Assembly (NCBI GenBank): GCA_031771865.1
Contig: JASISA010000027.1
Coordinates: 1,612,001-1,676,000 of the forward strand
Direction of reading: 5' to 3'
Length of the DNA stretch: 64,000 nt
Source of the DNA: Nothophaeocryptopus gaeumannii
Lineage: Eukaryota; Ascomycota; Dothideomycetes; Mycosphaerellales; Mycosphaerellaceae
Below the pieces are notes generated by a model. That model had not been told where the DNA came from. It was given only the letters and a program-made list of their open reading frames with translations, and did not search any database. Below are positions 11,053-21,990 of the stretch, piece after piece. Made by a program: the position numbers and the translations under genes. Numbering within the stretch: the stretch's first letter is position 1; each line of letters begins with the position of its first letter.

Positions 11053-12699
11053 ATGGCAGACCACGAAAAGCCATTCAAGACCATTGAGGTCGTCGACTCA
11101 CGGACCAAGCAAGTCTGTAAAGTGGCTTGTATGTCATGCATTCGGGGACACCGTACGACCTCGTGCGGAATACCAGTCTGTCGGAGCAAGATCTTCTGGA
11201 CTGTGAAACGACCGGGTCGGCCCTCGAACTCGTGTACATGTCGATATGGGGCAACGGGCGGCTGTAAATGTGTCGTTGCCAGATCGGCATGCCCTCACAA
11301 ATCGAAGAAGGGCGAGAAGAGAACTGGCGAATGTCGATGCGACGAGCAAGGGCGATACTGCTGTCTACTTGAACCGGAGCATTGGGACTCATTGCTCACT
11401 CTACAGAAGCCAAAGGTCGACTTCTTTTCAACCAGGGAGGCTCTCGAAGCAAAGCAGGCTGCGGCATCACAGGCCTCTTTACCTCCAACTCCAGCGTACT
11501 CTGATATGATAAGTCCGCCATCCACGCACAGTGTACCCAACACACCGGGCCCGAATGGGCGGATGCAACCGCCCCATATCATGCCGGCTCCTTACCACGG
11601 GTACCCACCGACGGGAATTACTCTCACGCCGCGCTTCGGTATGATGGGCATTGGTGCAGGACAAGGATCGCAGCAGAATTTACCATCTGATGTGCTCGTC
11701 TGGGAAGGACACGCACCGCAAGCACCTAGAGAATATCCTCCGATCTACGAGAGTCTCCAATCAGAACAGAGCTCATGCTGTCAGCCTTCGACACCTACAG
11801 TGCACAGCATGCATTCGCCGACCCCTGGAATAGAACCTACTTTTGCGCATCTTCAGCCTCTACACAACGAATCAGTATCGCAACCTTATAACGGGATCAA
11901 CGGAACACACGAGATGCCCCTCTCAACTCCGCTATCGCCAGCACCACCACCAGCTTTCGACTTCAATCGATTACAGATGGACTACTTCAACTACCAATTC
12001 CCTTCAGCGATCTGTCAGAACTGTGGCCTGAGCGGCTGCACGTGCAAGAACTGTCCGCCCGTCTTTCAGAACTACGGGACAGGTAGTTGGGCACAATGTT
12101 GTGGTCGGAAACATGCTCGCGATGCACAAACAACGCCAGTCCCGCAAAAGGTCGCAAGATCGGAGACATACAACGGCACATCAGGCATACACGCGCATGC
12201 GCAACCTCCTTCTCCAGGTGGTTGCTGTGGCAGTTCACGCTCGCAAGAGCCTCAAATTGCAGCAAGTGAATCGCCTGCACAAAGAGGTGGCTGTTGCGGT
12301 GGATCTAGCACACATGCCCCTGAACCCTTTCAACAACATATACAACAAGAGCCACAACCACCGTTCTCACTAGATACCCATCATTTCGGCGAGCCGTATC
12401 CGGACCTGCAACTCCAACCCCCCGGCGCACCACCCGACTTCCAAACCTTCGAGCTCGATCACGACTTCCTTATGCCAGACGGAACAGATCCGCTGGACAT
12501 CAACGACTTCTTGCTCTCAGACCTCGACCAATCGCATGCCGGCCTTGACCAGCATCCCGCACTTGATCACCATCCACCAACAGACCCGCCACCTATAGCA
12601 AATGGAGACGAGATCAGTGGAGGCGCCGGTGGGATAGGAAGCAGAGAAGAAGCTGCAAATGGAACAGGTGGAGGTGGGTGTTGCTGTGGAGGGCCTTGA
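11053..12699 (+). CDS. Copper-fist DNA-binding transcription regulator
   Basis: This 548-residue protein has a copper-fist domain at about residues 22-75, the fungal Zn/Cu-dependent DNA-binding fold found in Ace1, Mac1, Cuf1 and Grisea. Visible ligands are C26, C29 and C38, followed by RPGRP (53-57), which stands where the minor-groove KGRP motif normally is. The usual Cys-X-His pair is replaced by CGIPVC. A further Cys-rich block follows (CTCRYG, CKCV, CRCDEQGRYCC). The C-terminal half is Pro/Gln-rich with Cys clusters (CQNCGLSGCTCKNCPP, three GGCC-type patches) that could sense copper, and it has an acidic stretch near DFLMPDGTDPLDINDFLLSDLD that could activate transcription. The start at 11053 was chosen because upstream in-frame codons are not ATG. 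It is an intronless single ORF. The regulated target is unknown. Confidence 0.88.
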   Translation: MADHEKPFKTIEVVDSRTKQVCKVACMSCIRGHRTTSCGIPVCRSKIFWTVKRPGRPSNSCTCRYGATGGCKCVVARSACPHKSKKGEKRTGECRCDEQGRYCCLLEPEHWDSLLTLQKPKVDFFSTREALEAKQAAASQASLPPTPAYSDMISPPSTHSVPNTPGPNGRMQPPHIMPAPYHGYPPTGITLTPRFGMMGIGAGQGSQQNLPSDVLVWEGHAPQAPREYPPIYESLQSEQSSCCQPSTPTVHSMHSPTPGIEPTFAHLQPLHNESVSQPYNGINGTHEMPLSTPLSPAPPPAFDFNRLQMDYFNYQFPSAICQNCGLSGCTCKNCPPVFQNYGTGSWAQCCGRKHARDAQTTPVPQKVARSETYNGTSGIHAHAQPPSPGGCCGSSRSQEPQIAASESPAQRGGCCGGSSTHAPEPFQQHIQQEPQPPFSLDTHHFGEPYPDLQLQPPGAPPDFQTFELDHDFLMPDGTDPLDINDFLLSDLDQSHAGLDQHPALDHHPPTDPPPIANGDEISGGAGGIGSREEAANGTGGGGCCCGGP

Positions 12700-13615
12700 C
12701 AGCACAGGCCACTTGAAAGACCAACATGAACAGCATCGCAGAGAACAGCAAATTGCGACATCAGAAATGTAGGAATGAATACTCCCTACCAAGCACGCCT
12801 GGGAATGCCTGCTCAAGAACGTGCTCGCGCCCACCTCCTGTGGTCATGGTATCTAGCCCGCGCCACACGGAATCAGCGCCCGCCGAGTGATTGGCAAGGA
12901 ACAATGTTCTGGGTCAATAATTCCGCCATGAGTGTAAGACGATGTTCTCATCAAAAAGGAAAAGTCCAGCGCAATTAGCAGCGTCTCGCGCTGTCTTGCA
13001 GAATGGAAAAGGGGCTCAATGATGAAAAGAAAAGTACCAAAAGGGATTCAGGAAAAAAGTGCACCAGTGACGAAGACCACGAAGACTTTGACGAAAGCAG
13101 ATAGAAGGAAGAAAGAAAGGACGCACGCATTGTATAGAGGAAGGGAGGGAGGGAGAGAGAGAGAGAGAGCCCCTGAACCCGAATCAACCACACTCTTCAC
13201 ATTACTAGAAAGAAGAAGAAGAAGAAGCCATCTTCCTCTCACCTATCCTAAATCATTCAATCCATTAGCAGGGCTCTCCAACCCTCTCTGCCCCCTTCCC
13301 CAATTTACATTTCCCTTTCCCACCATTCATCGAGACCCTTCCCTATGCAACAAAGCGCGGATTTTCTGATTTCAACAAACGTTTCTGTACAATTCAATGG
13401 GGAACCACGATGACCCCATCTGATGGTATGATTGATGATGTGAAGGAAAAGCATACGATGCCGAGAGAGAGATATCAATGCTTGCTTTCGTGCTGTGAGG
13501 AAGTAACGCTCCAGTATCCCGACAGCTCAAACGTGAGGAAAGACAAGGGGAATTCGGAGCTCCGGTGATTTCAAGCGTCTTCAGGACCTCGTCGACATGC
13601 GCGAGATTTGATGTC
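12700..13615. other. Convergent intergenic stretch with purine-rich microsatellites
   Basis: No gene is supported between the 3' ends of the copper-fist gene and SSO1. A (GGGA)/(GA) run lies at about 13142-13170 and an AAG run at about 13209-13228, giving a strongly strand-asymmetric purine tract. It probably belongs to the two 3' UTRs. Confidence 0.6.
13142..13228. repeat. Purine-rich GA and AAG microsatellites
   Basis: A GGGA run passes into a GA run, and a short AAG run follows about 40 bp later. These are simple-sequence repeats in an intergenic region. Confidence 0.8.
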
Positions 13616-15030
13616 CTAACGCTTGTTGTTGTTCTGCAGGCCAAAGTACAGACCCAATACCAGGCCTAGGATAACAATAATAAGAACGGTGATACCCAAG
13701 CACCACCATTTGAGCTTGCGCGCTCTTCTCGCGGACACGATACCCTTGTCGAGCTGGACGTTGCCAGCCTCAGTGTCGTGTTTCACGTTCTCGGTATGCT
13801 GCTCGGCTTGTTGAATAGGTTCATCCTGGAGTACAACGGCCGTGGCGAGATCTTCCATGAGTTGGTTGAGTTCCTGGAGCGTCTTTTCAATCTTCTGGAT
13901 ATCGTTGTGTCGTGCCCGTACTGCGCCGAGAACGGTGTTTGCGGTTGCAGATCGGTTCGTCTTGAGCTGGAAGAATGTTAGTTTGGATGCCTTTGCAGAT
14001 GCTTTAACAATACCTACCGCGGTCTGGAACACGCCCTCATTACCCCAATCCGCATTCGCGGCCTCCTGCACTTCAGATTCGGTAGCCTCTGGGTTGACGA
14101 TCCGGTATTGCCTCGCGATTTGCTCCCGGTAGCGCTTCTCGTAGTTCGCCTCTTCCACTCGGTACTCTTGCAGCTGCTTGGTAAAGCTCGTCTTCAATTG
14201 GCCAACCTGCGTGTTCTTGACTTGGTTGTCTTTGCTTCTTGCAGCATCAGTCTCCAAGAATTTAATCTGGTCCTTGATTGACGTGTTCAAGACTTGGGTC
14301 TGCGTGATCATAGACTCCAATTGACTTGAGCCAGTGCTATCTGGCGAGGAGAGTGCGCGTTGGTGAAGCGAAGCAATTTGCCCAACGTGAGTCGTCAGCG
14401 TGCGAATGTCAGCCTTGACAGCTTCGACACGTGAGAGGAAGTCTGAGTTCGACATGACTGATGGTCCAGGAGTGACATATTGTACATTTTGACCGGGCTG
14501 AGGCGCTTGACCGGGAACAGATGGGGCAGGTGTAAGTCCTTGACTGTAGTTCGACTCGGCAGTATTATACGCGGGTCGTGTCGTGTTGCCCGCTACCTAT
14601 GTGCTTGTTAGTTCGATATGTGCGCCTCTGAGGCGGTCAGGCTTGGTCGCATAGACGATGGTGGTCTTCAACACCGGTTTGTCAAGGGTGCGCAACATCA
14701 AAGAGTAACATGCGCGTCGCGCAGGCATACAAAGAGCAGCATCACAGCTCATACTGAGCTTGAGAGCTCACCTCGAGCTGTGATCCCGGACTTCATGTTC
14801 CAAGCGGCGCGCATATCGCCCACACTGCCCATTCGCAAACCAAGTGGTCTGTGTCTTCGCATCGCGATGTTTGCGACCAAGCCCGCCTGCTCGAATCTTA
14901 CCGCCTGGCCATCATATCCTCCACCGTAGGGATTCCCAGCCTCGGTTCCGTACGGGTTCGTCGCGCCGTAGCTCTGCTGCTCACCACCGTAGGGATTGCC
15001 GCCATACCCGGAGTACTGATTATAAGACAT
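13616..15030 (-). CDS. SSO1: Plasma-membrane t-SNARE syntaxin (Sso1/2)
   Basis: Sso1 is the Qa-SNARE that drives fusion of secretory vesicles at the plasma membrane with Sec9 and Snc1. Exons are 15030-14902, 14596-14018 and 13966-13616, giving 352 residues. Exon 1 encodes a Tyr/Gly/Asn/Pro-rich head (MSYNQYSGYGGNPYGG). Exon 2 holds the Habc helices. Exon 3 begins LKTNRS and carries the SNARE motif (VRARHNDIQKIEKTLQEL onward), a basic juxtamembrane stretch (RRARKLKWWC) and a C-terminal membrane anchor of about 20 residues. The 51-nt intron 14017-13967 is in frame and stop-free, so an uninterrupted ORF exists that would insert 17 residues (VGIVKAS...) into a conserved helix. A CTAAC branch point and family continuity FQTA-LKTNRS support splicing. 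The 305-nt first intron is less certain. Confidence 0.9.
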
Positions 15031-15997
15031 GTCGCCGGCTCTCGATGCGCGCTGCGGGTGCGCTGTATCGCGGTGGTGATGTGTATGCTGGGATGCGCGC
15101 GCGGCGGGTCGTTGAAATGAGAGAGCTCGGAGGACGCGGGAACGGTTCTAGTGTCGAATGACGAACTGGAGCCAGCGGCTGAGTCTGACTGCAGTGTCGC
15201 TGATTAAGACAGCGCAGCGAAGACCGCTCCGTGTACAACCACCGGACCTTACTGCCACCGATGTCCCATGCGCTGGGGTTGAGTAGTATAGGCGAAGCGC
15301 AATGAATGTTTGTGAATGATGCTGAGAGCGTGGATGTCAATGTCAATGGCGGAGAGCTCGAGCTGAACCGTGAGCTCTCTCTAACGGCAAGCGTTCCCAT
15401 TCCTTGGCTGCAGCTCGGCCCACGCAAATGCATTGCCGCCCTTGGTGAGGAGACAGCAATTTCATTCATGCACAGGATGTTTATTGCATGTATGCACGCT
15501 CTATCAACTGCAGTCTAAGCGTATACCATTCCATGTGAGACCGATGTACCCAAGCACTGGCAAACCCATTATTGGCGGCCTCTTCGATCACCCTTGATCG
15601 CAGCCAGACGGCCCTAGTCAGACCCACACTGCCACGTGCAATGAGAGCCGACACGGTCCACTACTGTAGCTTGCCTTGTCTTGATATATACAACCTCGAG
15701 GAAGGGTCACGGCCATCATGAGGAACATTTTCGAGTTGAATTCCCTACGCAAAGCCAGCGACGATGCAAAGCTATCTGGCCATATTTTACACTCGGGCTG
15801 CTGCCTTCCCAAAGTTGTCGCATGTAGACCAAAGCCATATCTCGAGCATCCGAAAAGCGCTTAATAACGCAAGCATAAGTCCCATATATCCTCGTGCAGA
15901 GTATTAACACCTGTGTCGCCGTCGCTGATATTACTGATCAATTAGCAGAGCCTGGCTCCGGCTCGTCTGTCCCTTGTCGACTCCGCATCTCTCAGCC
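15031..15997. other. Intergenic: SSO1 promoter and 3' flank of the next minus-strand gene
   Basis: No gene is supported. Both neighbours are on the minus strand, so the right-hand part is expected to hold a terminator and the left-hand part the SSO1 promoter. Confidence 0.55.
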
Positions 15998-16435
15998 TTA
16001 CAGCCCAATATCACCGAGGTCTCTTGATAAACAGGCCATCTGTGCCCTCTTTGCCGCCTCTGCGATGAGGCTGAAGTCCTGCAATAGCGGTGCTGTCTCT
16101 GGAACTCCGCCACCGTCTCCTCTTTGCCCTACATATTGCTGTTGTTGCGACGGTGGCATCCGTTGTTGTTGGGCGTGTGAAGGGTGTGATGTGGGTTGTT
16201 GTGATATCGATCCGAAGTAGCTCGTCGGTTGTTGTGTGGAAGGCGACGGCATGGGAGCCGATGACGCTGGAGACATGGATGAATTCGGCGGCACTGAAGT
16301 TCCTGTGTTGATGGACGACAGCGAGGCTAGGGAACTTGAGCTCTGGAAAACCGACGATGTAGCCGAAGACGAGGTTTGATGCTGCGGGTATGGCGGTCTT
16401 TGTTGATGTGAGTGCCGTTGTTGCCTTGGATCCAT
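15998..16435 (-). CDS. Small Q/S/P-rich conserved fungal protein, function unknown
   Basis: The 145-residue ORF starts at MDPRQQRHSHQQR and has no recognised domain. The first two thirds are low-complexity Gln, Ser and Pro. The C-terminal end is different in character: an ordered amphipathic stretch around TAPLLQDFSLIAEAAKRAQM followed by a short acidic tail (SRDLGDIGL), which looks like a conserved helix. The similarity to uncharacterised Pezizomycotina proteins is from memory and was not searched. In another frame just upstream (around 16450-16560) there is Ser-rich, protein-like sequence that could be a further 5' exon, but no splice pair joining it in frame was found. The 5' end is therefore uncertain. 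It is divergent from KTI12. Confidence 0.5.
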   Translation of the reverse strand: MDPRQQRHSHQQRPPYPQHQTSSSATSSVFQSSSSLASLSSINTGTSVPPNSSMSPASSAPMPSPSTQQPTSYFGSISQQPTSHPSHAQQQRMPPSQQQQYVGQRGDGGGVPETAPLLQDFSLIAEAAKRAQMACLSRDLGDIGL

Positions 16436-17337
16436 GGTCTGGTGTTGTGTTTGGTAGAAGCAGGAGGCGGCTTGTTGGGCTTGGACGTTGCAGACCACAG
16501 GCGCTCGGATGGTGATCCTGAGCTGAGGTTGTACTGTTGTACCGAGGGCAAAGAAGCCAAACTCGGGACACTCTCGCTAGTAAGTCCGATCAGAGTTGCA
16601 GATCTGGTGCCACTTTGGACCTCCTAGGTTCAAGATAAGCCGTGTCGCAGGATGATCCAGATGCCTTGGAAGCTCTTGTCGCAGGAACTTTCGGATGACA
16701 GGGAGATAGCGAGGGTGAACTGTCTGCACAAGGCTGATCGGAGATGCCTGGTGTCACGTAGGCATGCGCACAACGCAGGAGGGAGGTAGAGCGTGGGAGG
16801 TATTACGTCTTCTTGTGCCGCCGAGGCTCACTCACATCGACTGTTCAGAGCCTCGAATCGACCGATGGACGGAATTGAGTGGGCGAAAAGTCCAGCCGGC
16901 CGGAGTGTCCTCCACACCCCGTGGGCGAGACGGGTAAGCGCGTGCAGAGAGTGGCTCTTGGCTGCGTAGAGACTGTACGTATTTCCCTTCCGTCTGGAAG
17001 CGATGGCAAGTGATGCGGCAAGTCCGAGTAGCTAATAAGTAGGTCCAATGCAGACCCCGGGAATAGGCGAGGCGATCAAGTGCAGCCGGGTGGAATTGGC
17101 CTTTCCTGCAGCCCAAACTCTCTCCACTTCTCCCCCAGGATTTTGTTTGGAGAAATCTGCAATTCTGCCGAGATCCTGACCGGTTCCGCCGTGCCTCGAC
17201 TCGCGGCTTGCTTCTCTGAGTCTTCCGTGGACCTTCCAAATCCGAACACTTCACTCGGAACCCATTGACACGTGCTGAAATCTTAAGATTTTGCCGACGG
17301 ACAAGCGCATACAACAAGCGACACGAAGAGGAAAGAT
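16436..17337. promoter_or_regulatory. Divergent promoter region upstream of KTI12
   Basis: This 902-bp stretch between divergent genes may include an unrecognised 5' exon of the Q/S-rich gene near 16450-16600. No other gene is supported. Confidence 0.5.
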
Positions 17338-18314
17338 ATGCCTGTACGTGTACACCATACCGCGCAACTAGCAGCAAGCCTTTATGCCGACCTGGCGCCA
17401 CATCTCCAGACACATTTGCTGATACCGCACAGCTGATTTTGATATCCGGCTATCCCGCCAGCGGCAAGACCTTCCGCAGCCAGCAACTCATCGACTTCTT
17501 CACCCGGAAAATCTCCGAGCCAGATGCCTCACCTCAAGTAAAACGCCTCAAAGTCCATCACATCTCAGACGACACCCTCGGCCTTTCACGAGATGTCTAC
17601 GCTTCTGCCCGTCCCGAGAAGGACGCTCGAGCAACTCTCTCGTCGGCCATCAAAAGGGTTTTGTCTCGAGACACGGTTGTCGTCGCAGATGGGATGAACT
17701 ACATCAAAGGTTTCCGCTACCAACTCTACTGCGAAGCCAAAGCCGTCCAAACCACAAGTTGCGTGGTCCACGTCGGCACCCAACCCGACCAATGTCGGAA
17801 ATTCAACGATGCCGCTCTGTCGTCAGGTGACAAAGGCTATGCACCCGAGGTCTTTGAGAATCTTGTATTTCGATATGAGGAACCCAACGGTATGACCCGC
17901 TGGGAATCCCCCCTCTTCACAATTCCTTTCGAAGATGCCGGAGCACCTTGTGAGGCGATCTGGGAGGCTTTAATAGGTTCCGATGGCAAACAGAAGTACG
18001 TCCGACCAAATGCTGCTACAGTCCTCAAACCAGCCGCAGAACAAGGCTATCTCTACGAACTGGATAAGACGACCTCGGATGTGATAGCCCTCATCACGTG
18101 TTGGTGTCAGGACCATGCCGGAGAGGGAGGAGGCGAGGCGAGTGTGCCCGAATCCGAGCAGACGATTAGCTTGCCACTCAATCCGCCTTCGTTGCCGCAG
18201 TTGCAGAGGTTGAGGAGGCAATTCATTGGGTTGAATCGACAGCATACGACGCTGAGCAAAGGGAGGATACGTGATCTGTTTGTGGATTATTTGAATGATG
18301 CTTTTCAAAGCTAA
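17338..18314 (+). CDS. KTI12: Elongator-associated P-loop protein Kti12
   Basis: Kti12 is a P-loop NTPase-like partner of Elongator, needed for wobble-uridine modification of tRNA. The first coding exon is only six bases (17338-17343, Met-Pro). An 89-nt GT-AG intron follows, and the rest of the protein is 17433-18314, giving 295 residues (yeast: 313). The joined start reads MPLILISGYPASGKT, with the P-loop at residues 8-15, exactly where the family has it. Other visible segments are HHISDDTLGLSRDVY, VVADGMNYIKGFRYQLYCEAK and FENLVFRYEEPNGMTRWESPLF. The uninterrupted upstream ORF starting near 17265 would add an unlike N-terminus and was rejected. The 3' end faces RAD53. Confidence 0.94.
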
Positions 18315-18657
18315 GTGTACAGGACCAATGATGAAATTACATTGGTCACAGCTCTCTCTCTCTCATTCTCTCTCCCTTTTACCTTTCACATGTCAAATTC
18401 GTTTGGAAAGGAGGAAAGTTGTTTTGGGAGGAGACTTCTTTCCTTCATTGTACATAATCATGCCATCTAGACTACAATAAGGCTCTCTGTGGAGCCGGAG
18501 CGAGTTCATTCCGCCGCAATGCAGTGTTCAAACTTTCTCTAAATATGCTGTTGTCAGTCATCGTCAATATCGCCTCCCATAACGCCATGCAGGTATCTCT
18601 TTATCAGTATAGATCATCAACAGCCTTCACTTGTCCTGCTCTTGACCTTGTGTCAAA
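18315..18657. other. Convergent 3' flanks of KTI12 and RAD53 with a CT microsatellite
   Basis: No gene is seen in these 343 bp. A CT-rich simple repeat lies at about 18351-18376. Confidence 0.7.
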
Positions 18658-21600
18658 TCATGCCTTTGCCACTTGTGCTGGAGTGGGATTGTTCTCCTTC
18701 TCCTTTCCCTTGCTCTTCGAAGAGCGACGTAGAGAGCGTGGAGGGGTTTCCAATTCGACCTTGAATCGTTCCTCATCTGTTGTGCGTGGCTCCTTTCCCT
18801 CGCCAACGAATATCTCTGCGCGGAACACGAGACCCTTGCGGTCACGAACCATTGGCCAGGCCTCTATGACATCGCCTGTGTGGATGCGACCAAAGCAATA
18901 CTGACTGCCTTTCTGAGCTATGAAGTGTTAGCATGTGACAGTTGGGGTGAGGTTCTGTAAATGCTTACATTTGTCAAGCTGCACGCCATTGATCTTGAGC
19001 CCATTACTACCGTGCGTCAAGATTCCACAGTACAAACCCAGCATATTGTCAAAATTCTCTTCCCCTTCTGGAACATTCTCAATGCCGTTAGCATGGAAGA
19101 AGACCGTTATGCAGTTTTTGGCCACACGGGTATCTGATTTGTCCAGGTATGGATAGGTATTGTCAGACCCTCGTCCCCAGCTCGTCTGGCGGTTGTTGAG
19201 GTCGAGTGTGATATCGGCAAACGAACCAGGCATAGACACGAGTCTTCCATAACGTGGCTGAGACGCGCTGCTGGCGTCGTGGCTTTGTTCCAATGCGAGA
19301 CGATCTTCGTTGCGTAGCGCAGCGTTGGAGTTGGTGGGAGGAGCAAAAACGTAGCCAGGATCGCTTCGGTCGCTGTTTGTCATGGTAGTCGGTAACGAGG
19401 TGCCATCTTTCGGTCTATACTCTGGATCCTTCGCAAAATCATGACCACTGACTTTAGAGGCATACTCGATAGTGTGGGTGGTAGGATCGTGCGGATCGTA
19501 GTAGAACGAGGCCGGAATCGGGATATTGATACGGCGATCGAATTTCTGCTTCTGTCCAGTCTGTGGTGTTGCGTCTGAAGTCGCAATTGGGGTCTCTTCC
19601 GACGGACTGCCAAAAGCACTCACGCTCGGAGGAGTCTTCGGTGAATCCGGCTCGCTTGCCTCGCCTTCGGCCCCCTGAGAGCTGTGAAGAAGAGGCGAGT
19701 CAATGTCCATGTCACGAACCAGTGACTCCGCACCAAACAGGCTGGGTGAAGGTCCTTCTGTTGGATCATGTGCTGTCTGAGCATTCTGGTTGCTTGGTTG
19801 CGACGAGCCCTTTCCCGTCGAGTTCTGGGAGCTGCTCGTGTCTTGACCAGCTGCTTTATCCGCGCGGCGATCGAACATGTGCCCTTTAAGGTCGGAGTGG
19901 CTGATCTCGCCGAACAACTTTGGCTGCTTGGGCTTCGAGGCATTGGCATGATCTGCGTCGCCTCGCGCTTGGGGTTGGCCTTCGTGCATGATGGGGATAG
20001 ACTCGTGCAGTTCAGGGCTAGAGTCAATGAAAGCACCCTCTTCTGAGTCTTCCGCCTCATCCACCTTGAATCTCTTGGACTTGCGAGGATCAAAGAAATC
20101 CATGTCTTCTGAGTTGATGCTGACCTCGCTGTACTGACTGTTTTGTCGTGCGTTTGCTTTGCGCTCGTTCAAGCTCAACTCAGCAAAGCTAGGCTCCTGG
20201 GCTCCAGCAGCCGTGTCGGGCTGACCCTCCTCTTCAATGGCGCCCAGTGTCAGCCGAGGGCGTCGATGAGGCGGGAGTTCCGCGTCCCCAAACCACTCGT
20301 GATGCAGACAGTCTTCAGCAGACGGGCGGGTACTTGGGTTCGTGTTTAGCATCTGTACAAGCAGTGATATCACTTCATCCGACACTCCCTCCCGGAGCAA
20401 GTCGTTGTCATCGAGAGGTGTCATCATAATCTTGTCGAACATGCCGCGGCCGGTATTATCAGCCACGCCTTCGAATGGGGGCTTGTGACACAACGAGTAC
20501 CATAACACGGCGCCAAACGACCAAATGTCGACAGCATGGCTGTAGCTGCGAAATTGCTTGTGTGACTGCGGCGTCTGCTTACGAGGACGCTTCACACTAT
20601 GGCCAGCAGCTTGGAAATCGTAGTGTGGGAAGACCTCCGGGGCACAGTAGAGCAGTGTACCGCAAAAGGTCTTCAAGAATGTGTCGTTGTTTGCAACCAC
20701 TTTCGAGAGGCCGAAGTCAGACAGTTTGATGACGAAGTTGTCGGCATGAGTTGACGCGAGGAGAATGTTGTCCGGCTTTATGTCTCTGTGAGTAATATTC
20801 TTCTTGTGAAGATAGTCCAGAGCATCGAGAACCTGCATGGACATTTGCTTGGCCACACTCTCCGGTAAGGCACTGTGCTCGCCCAGGAATTGCTGCAAAT
20901 CGCCATAGGGGACGTATTCCATTATGATATAGAGATGGTTTGCCACATCCTTGTAGTCATGGTATTGAACGATGCTCGGATGACTGATAGACTGCATGAT
21001 CTGCATCTCGTTGTCGAGCTTGCGATCAAGAATACCGTTCTTCATGAACCTGCGCTTCTCAAGCTCCTTTGCAGCGAAAAGCTGGCCCTCGAGCTTAGTC
21101 GCGATTTGGTAGACATTGGCAAACGCGCCTTTGCCGACTTGTCCAACAACGTTATAGATATCACCGCCATTCCAGTGCATGCCGAAATGATTGTGAGGAA
21201 TCGGTGCTTTGAGGGCAGCTTGCGGTCTTGCGGCAGCGCCGGCTGCACCAAAGAGGTCACCGTCGCCCTCTTCTCTCCGCCAGTTCGCGATAGCAGCGGT
21301 CTGCCTCCTCATGTAGTCTTGGAACGCAGCGTCGTATGCGTGGTAATGCCCATCGCGAGAGGGAATGCGGACAATGAACTTCAGGACCTCCTCTACGGTA
21401 GGCGACAGGACTTGAATGATGGAGCCTTGCTGCAGCATACGACTGTGGTCGTGATGCTTGGTCTTGCCCTTAAGGATAATCTCGTCGACCATCGTTCCGT
21501 TCGTGCTCATATCCTTAATCATGAGAACGCCGGTATCGTTCAGGTAGACGGCGAAGTGAACATTGCTCACACGCTTGTTCATATCCGCAGCGATAGCCAC

Positions 21601-21990
21601 ATCGCACATGGTCGGATTGCGACCGAAAAGAAAGCCAAAGTGCGGCTGCATAGGTCGCGATGAGAAGCGAAAGCAAAGGTCCCGGGCTTGATCATTGCTA
21701 TTGCGCTTCCGGTGCTTGTTCTCTTCCAAGATGAATGTCTCAGCCTCCTCATCCATGCCGGGCGTCATTTCTGGATCGTGGAGTGGCAGGTCTGCATTTT
21801 GCAAGATGTGCTGAGGTGCACGTTGTACCGTATAATCCACCAGACGGCACGCAGCGATCGACGCCGGGTGAAGAATGCAGATGACATCGGCCACGTCCTC
21901 GCCCGAGAGACCGGAGTTGTTTCTACCAGTGCGTCTGGGATCTTCGGTGGGCTGCGTGCACTGCGTCAAGACTTCGTCGTCATCCTCCAT
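18658..21990 (-). CDS. RAD53: DNA-damage checkpoint kinase with two FHA domains (Rad53/Chk2)
   Basis: Rad53/Cds1/Chk2 is the effector kinase of the DNA replication and damage checkpoints, activated by ATR/ATM-type kinases. Exons are 21990-18969 and 18917-18658 (51-nt GT-AG intron), giving 1093 residues. Order: N-terminal TQ motifs (residues 9-13); FHA1 at about 108-205 (GRNPTMCDVAI, RVSNVHFAVY, STNGTMV); kinase at about 278-575 (GKGAFANVY, HRDIKPDN, DFGLS, CGTLLYCAPEVF); a disordered region with SQ motifs; then FHA2 at about 920-1050 (YGRLVSMPGSFADI, TSWGRGSDNTY). The last exon completes FHA2 (QKGSQYCFGRIHTGDVIEAW) and adds a basic tail, possibly nuclear-targeting. Two FHA domains plus kinase match budding-yeast Rad53, not single-FHA animal Chk2. 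The C-terminal intron is required for an intact FHA2. Confidence 0.95.

Noticed and set aside
20875..21663. 262-residue plus ORF opposite RAD53
   Set aside because: Antisense shadow of the kinase exon; the kinase and FHA motifs are on the minus strand.
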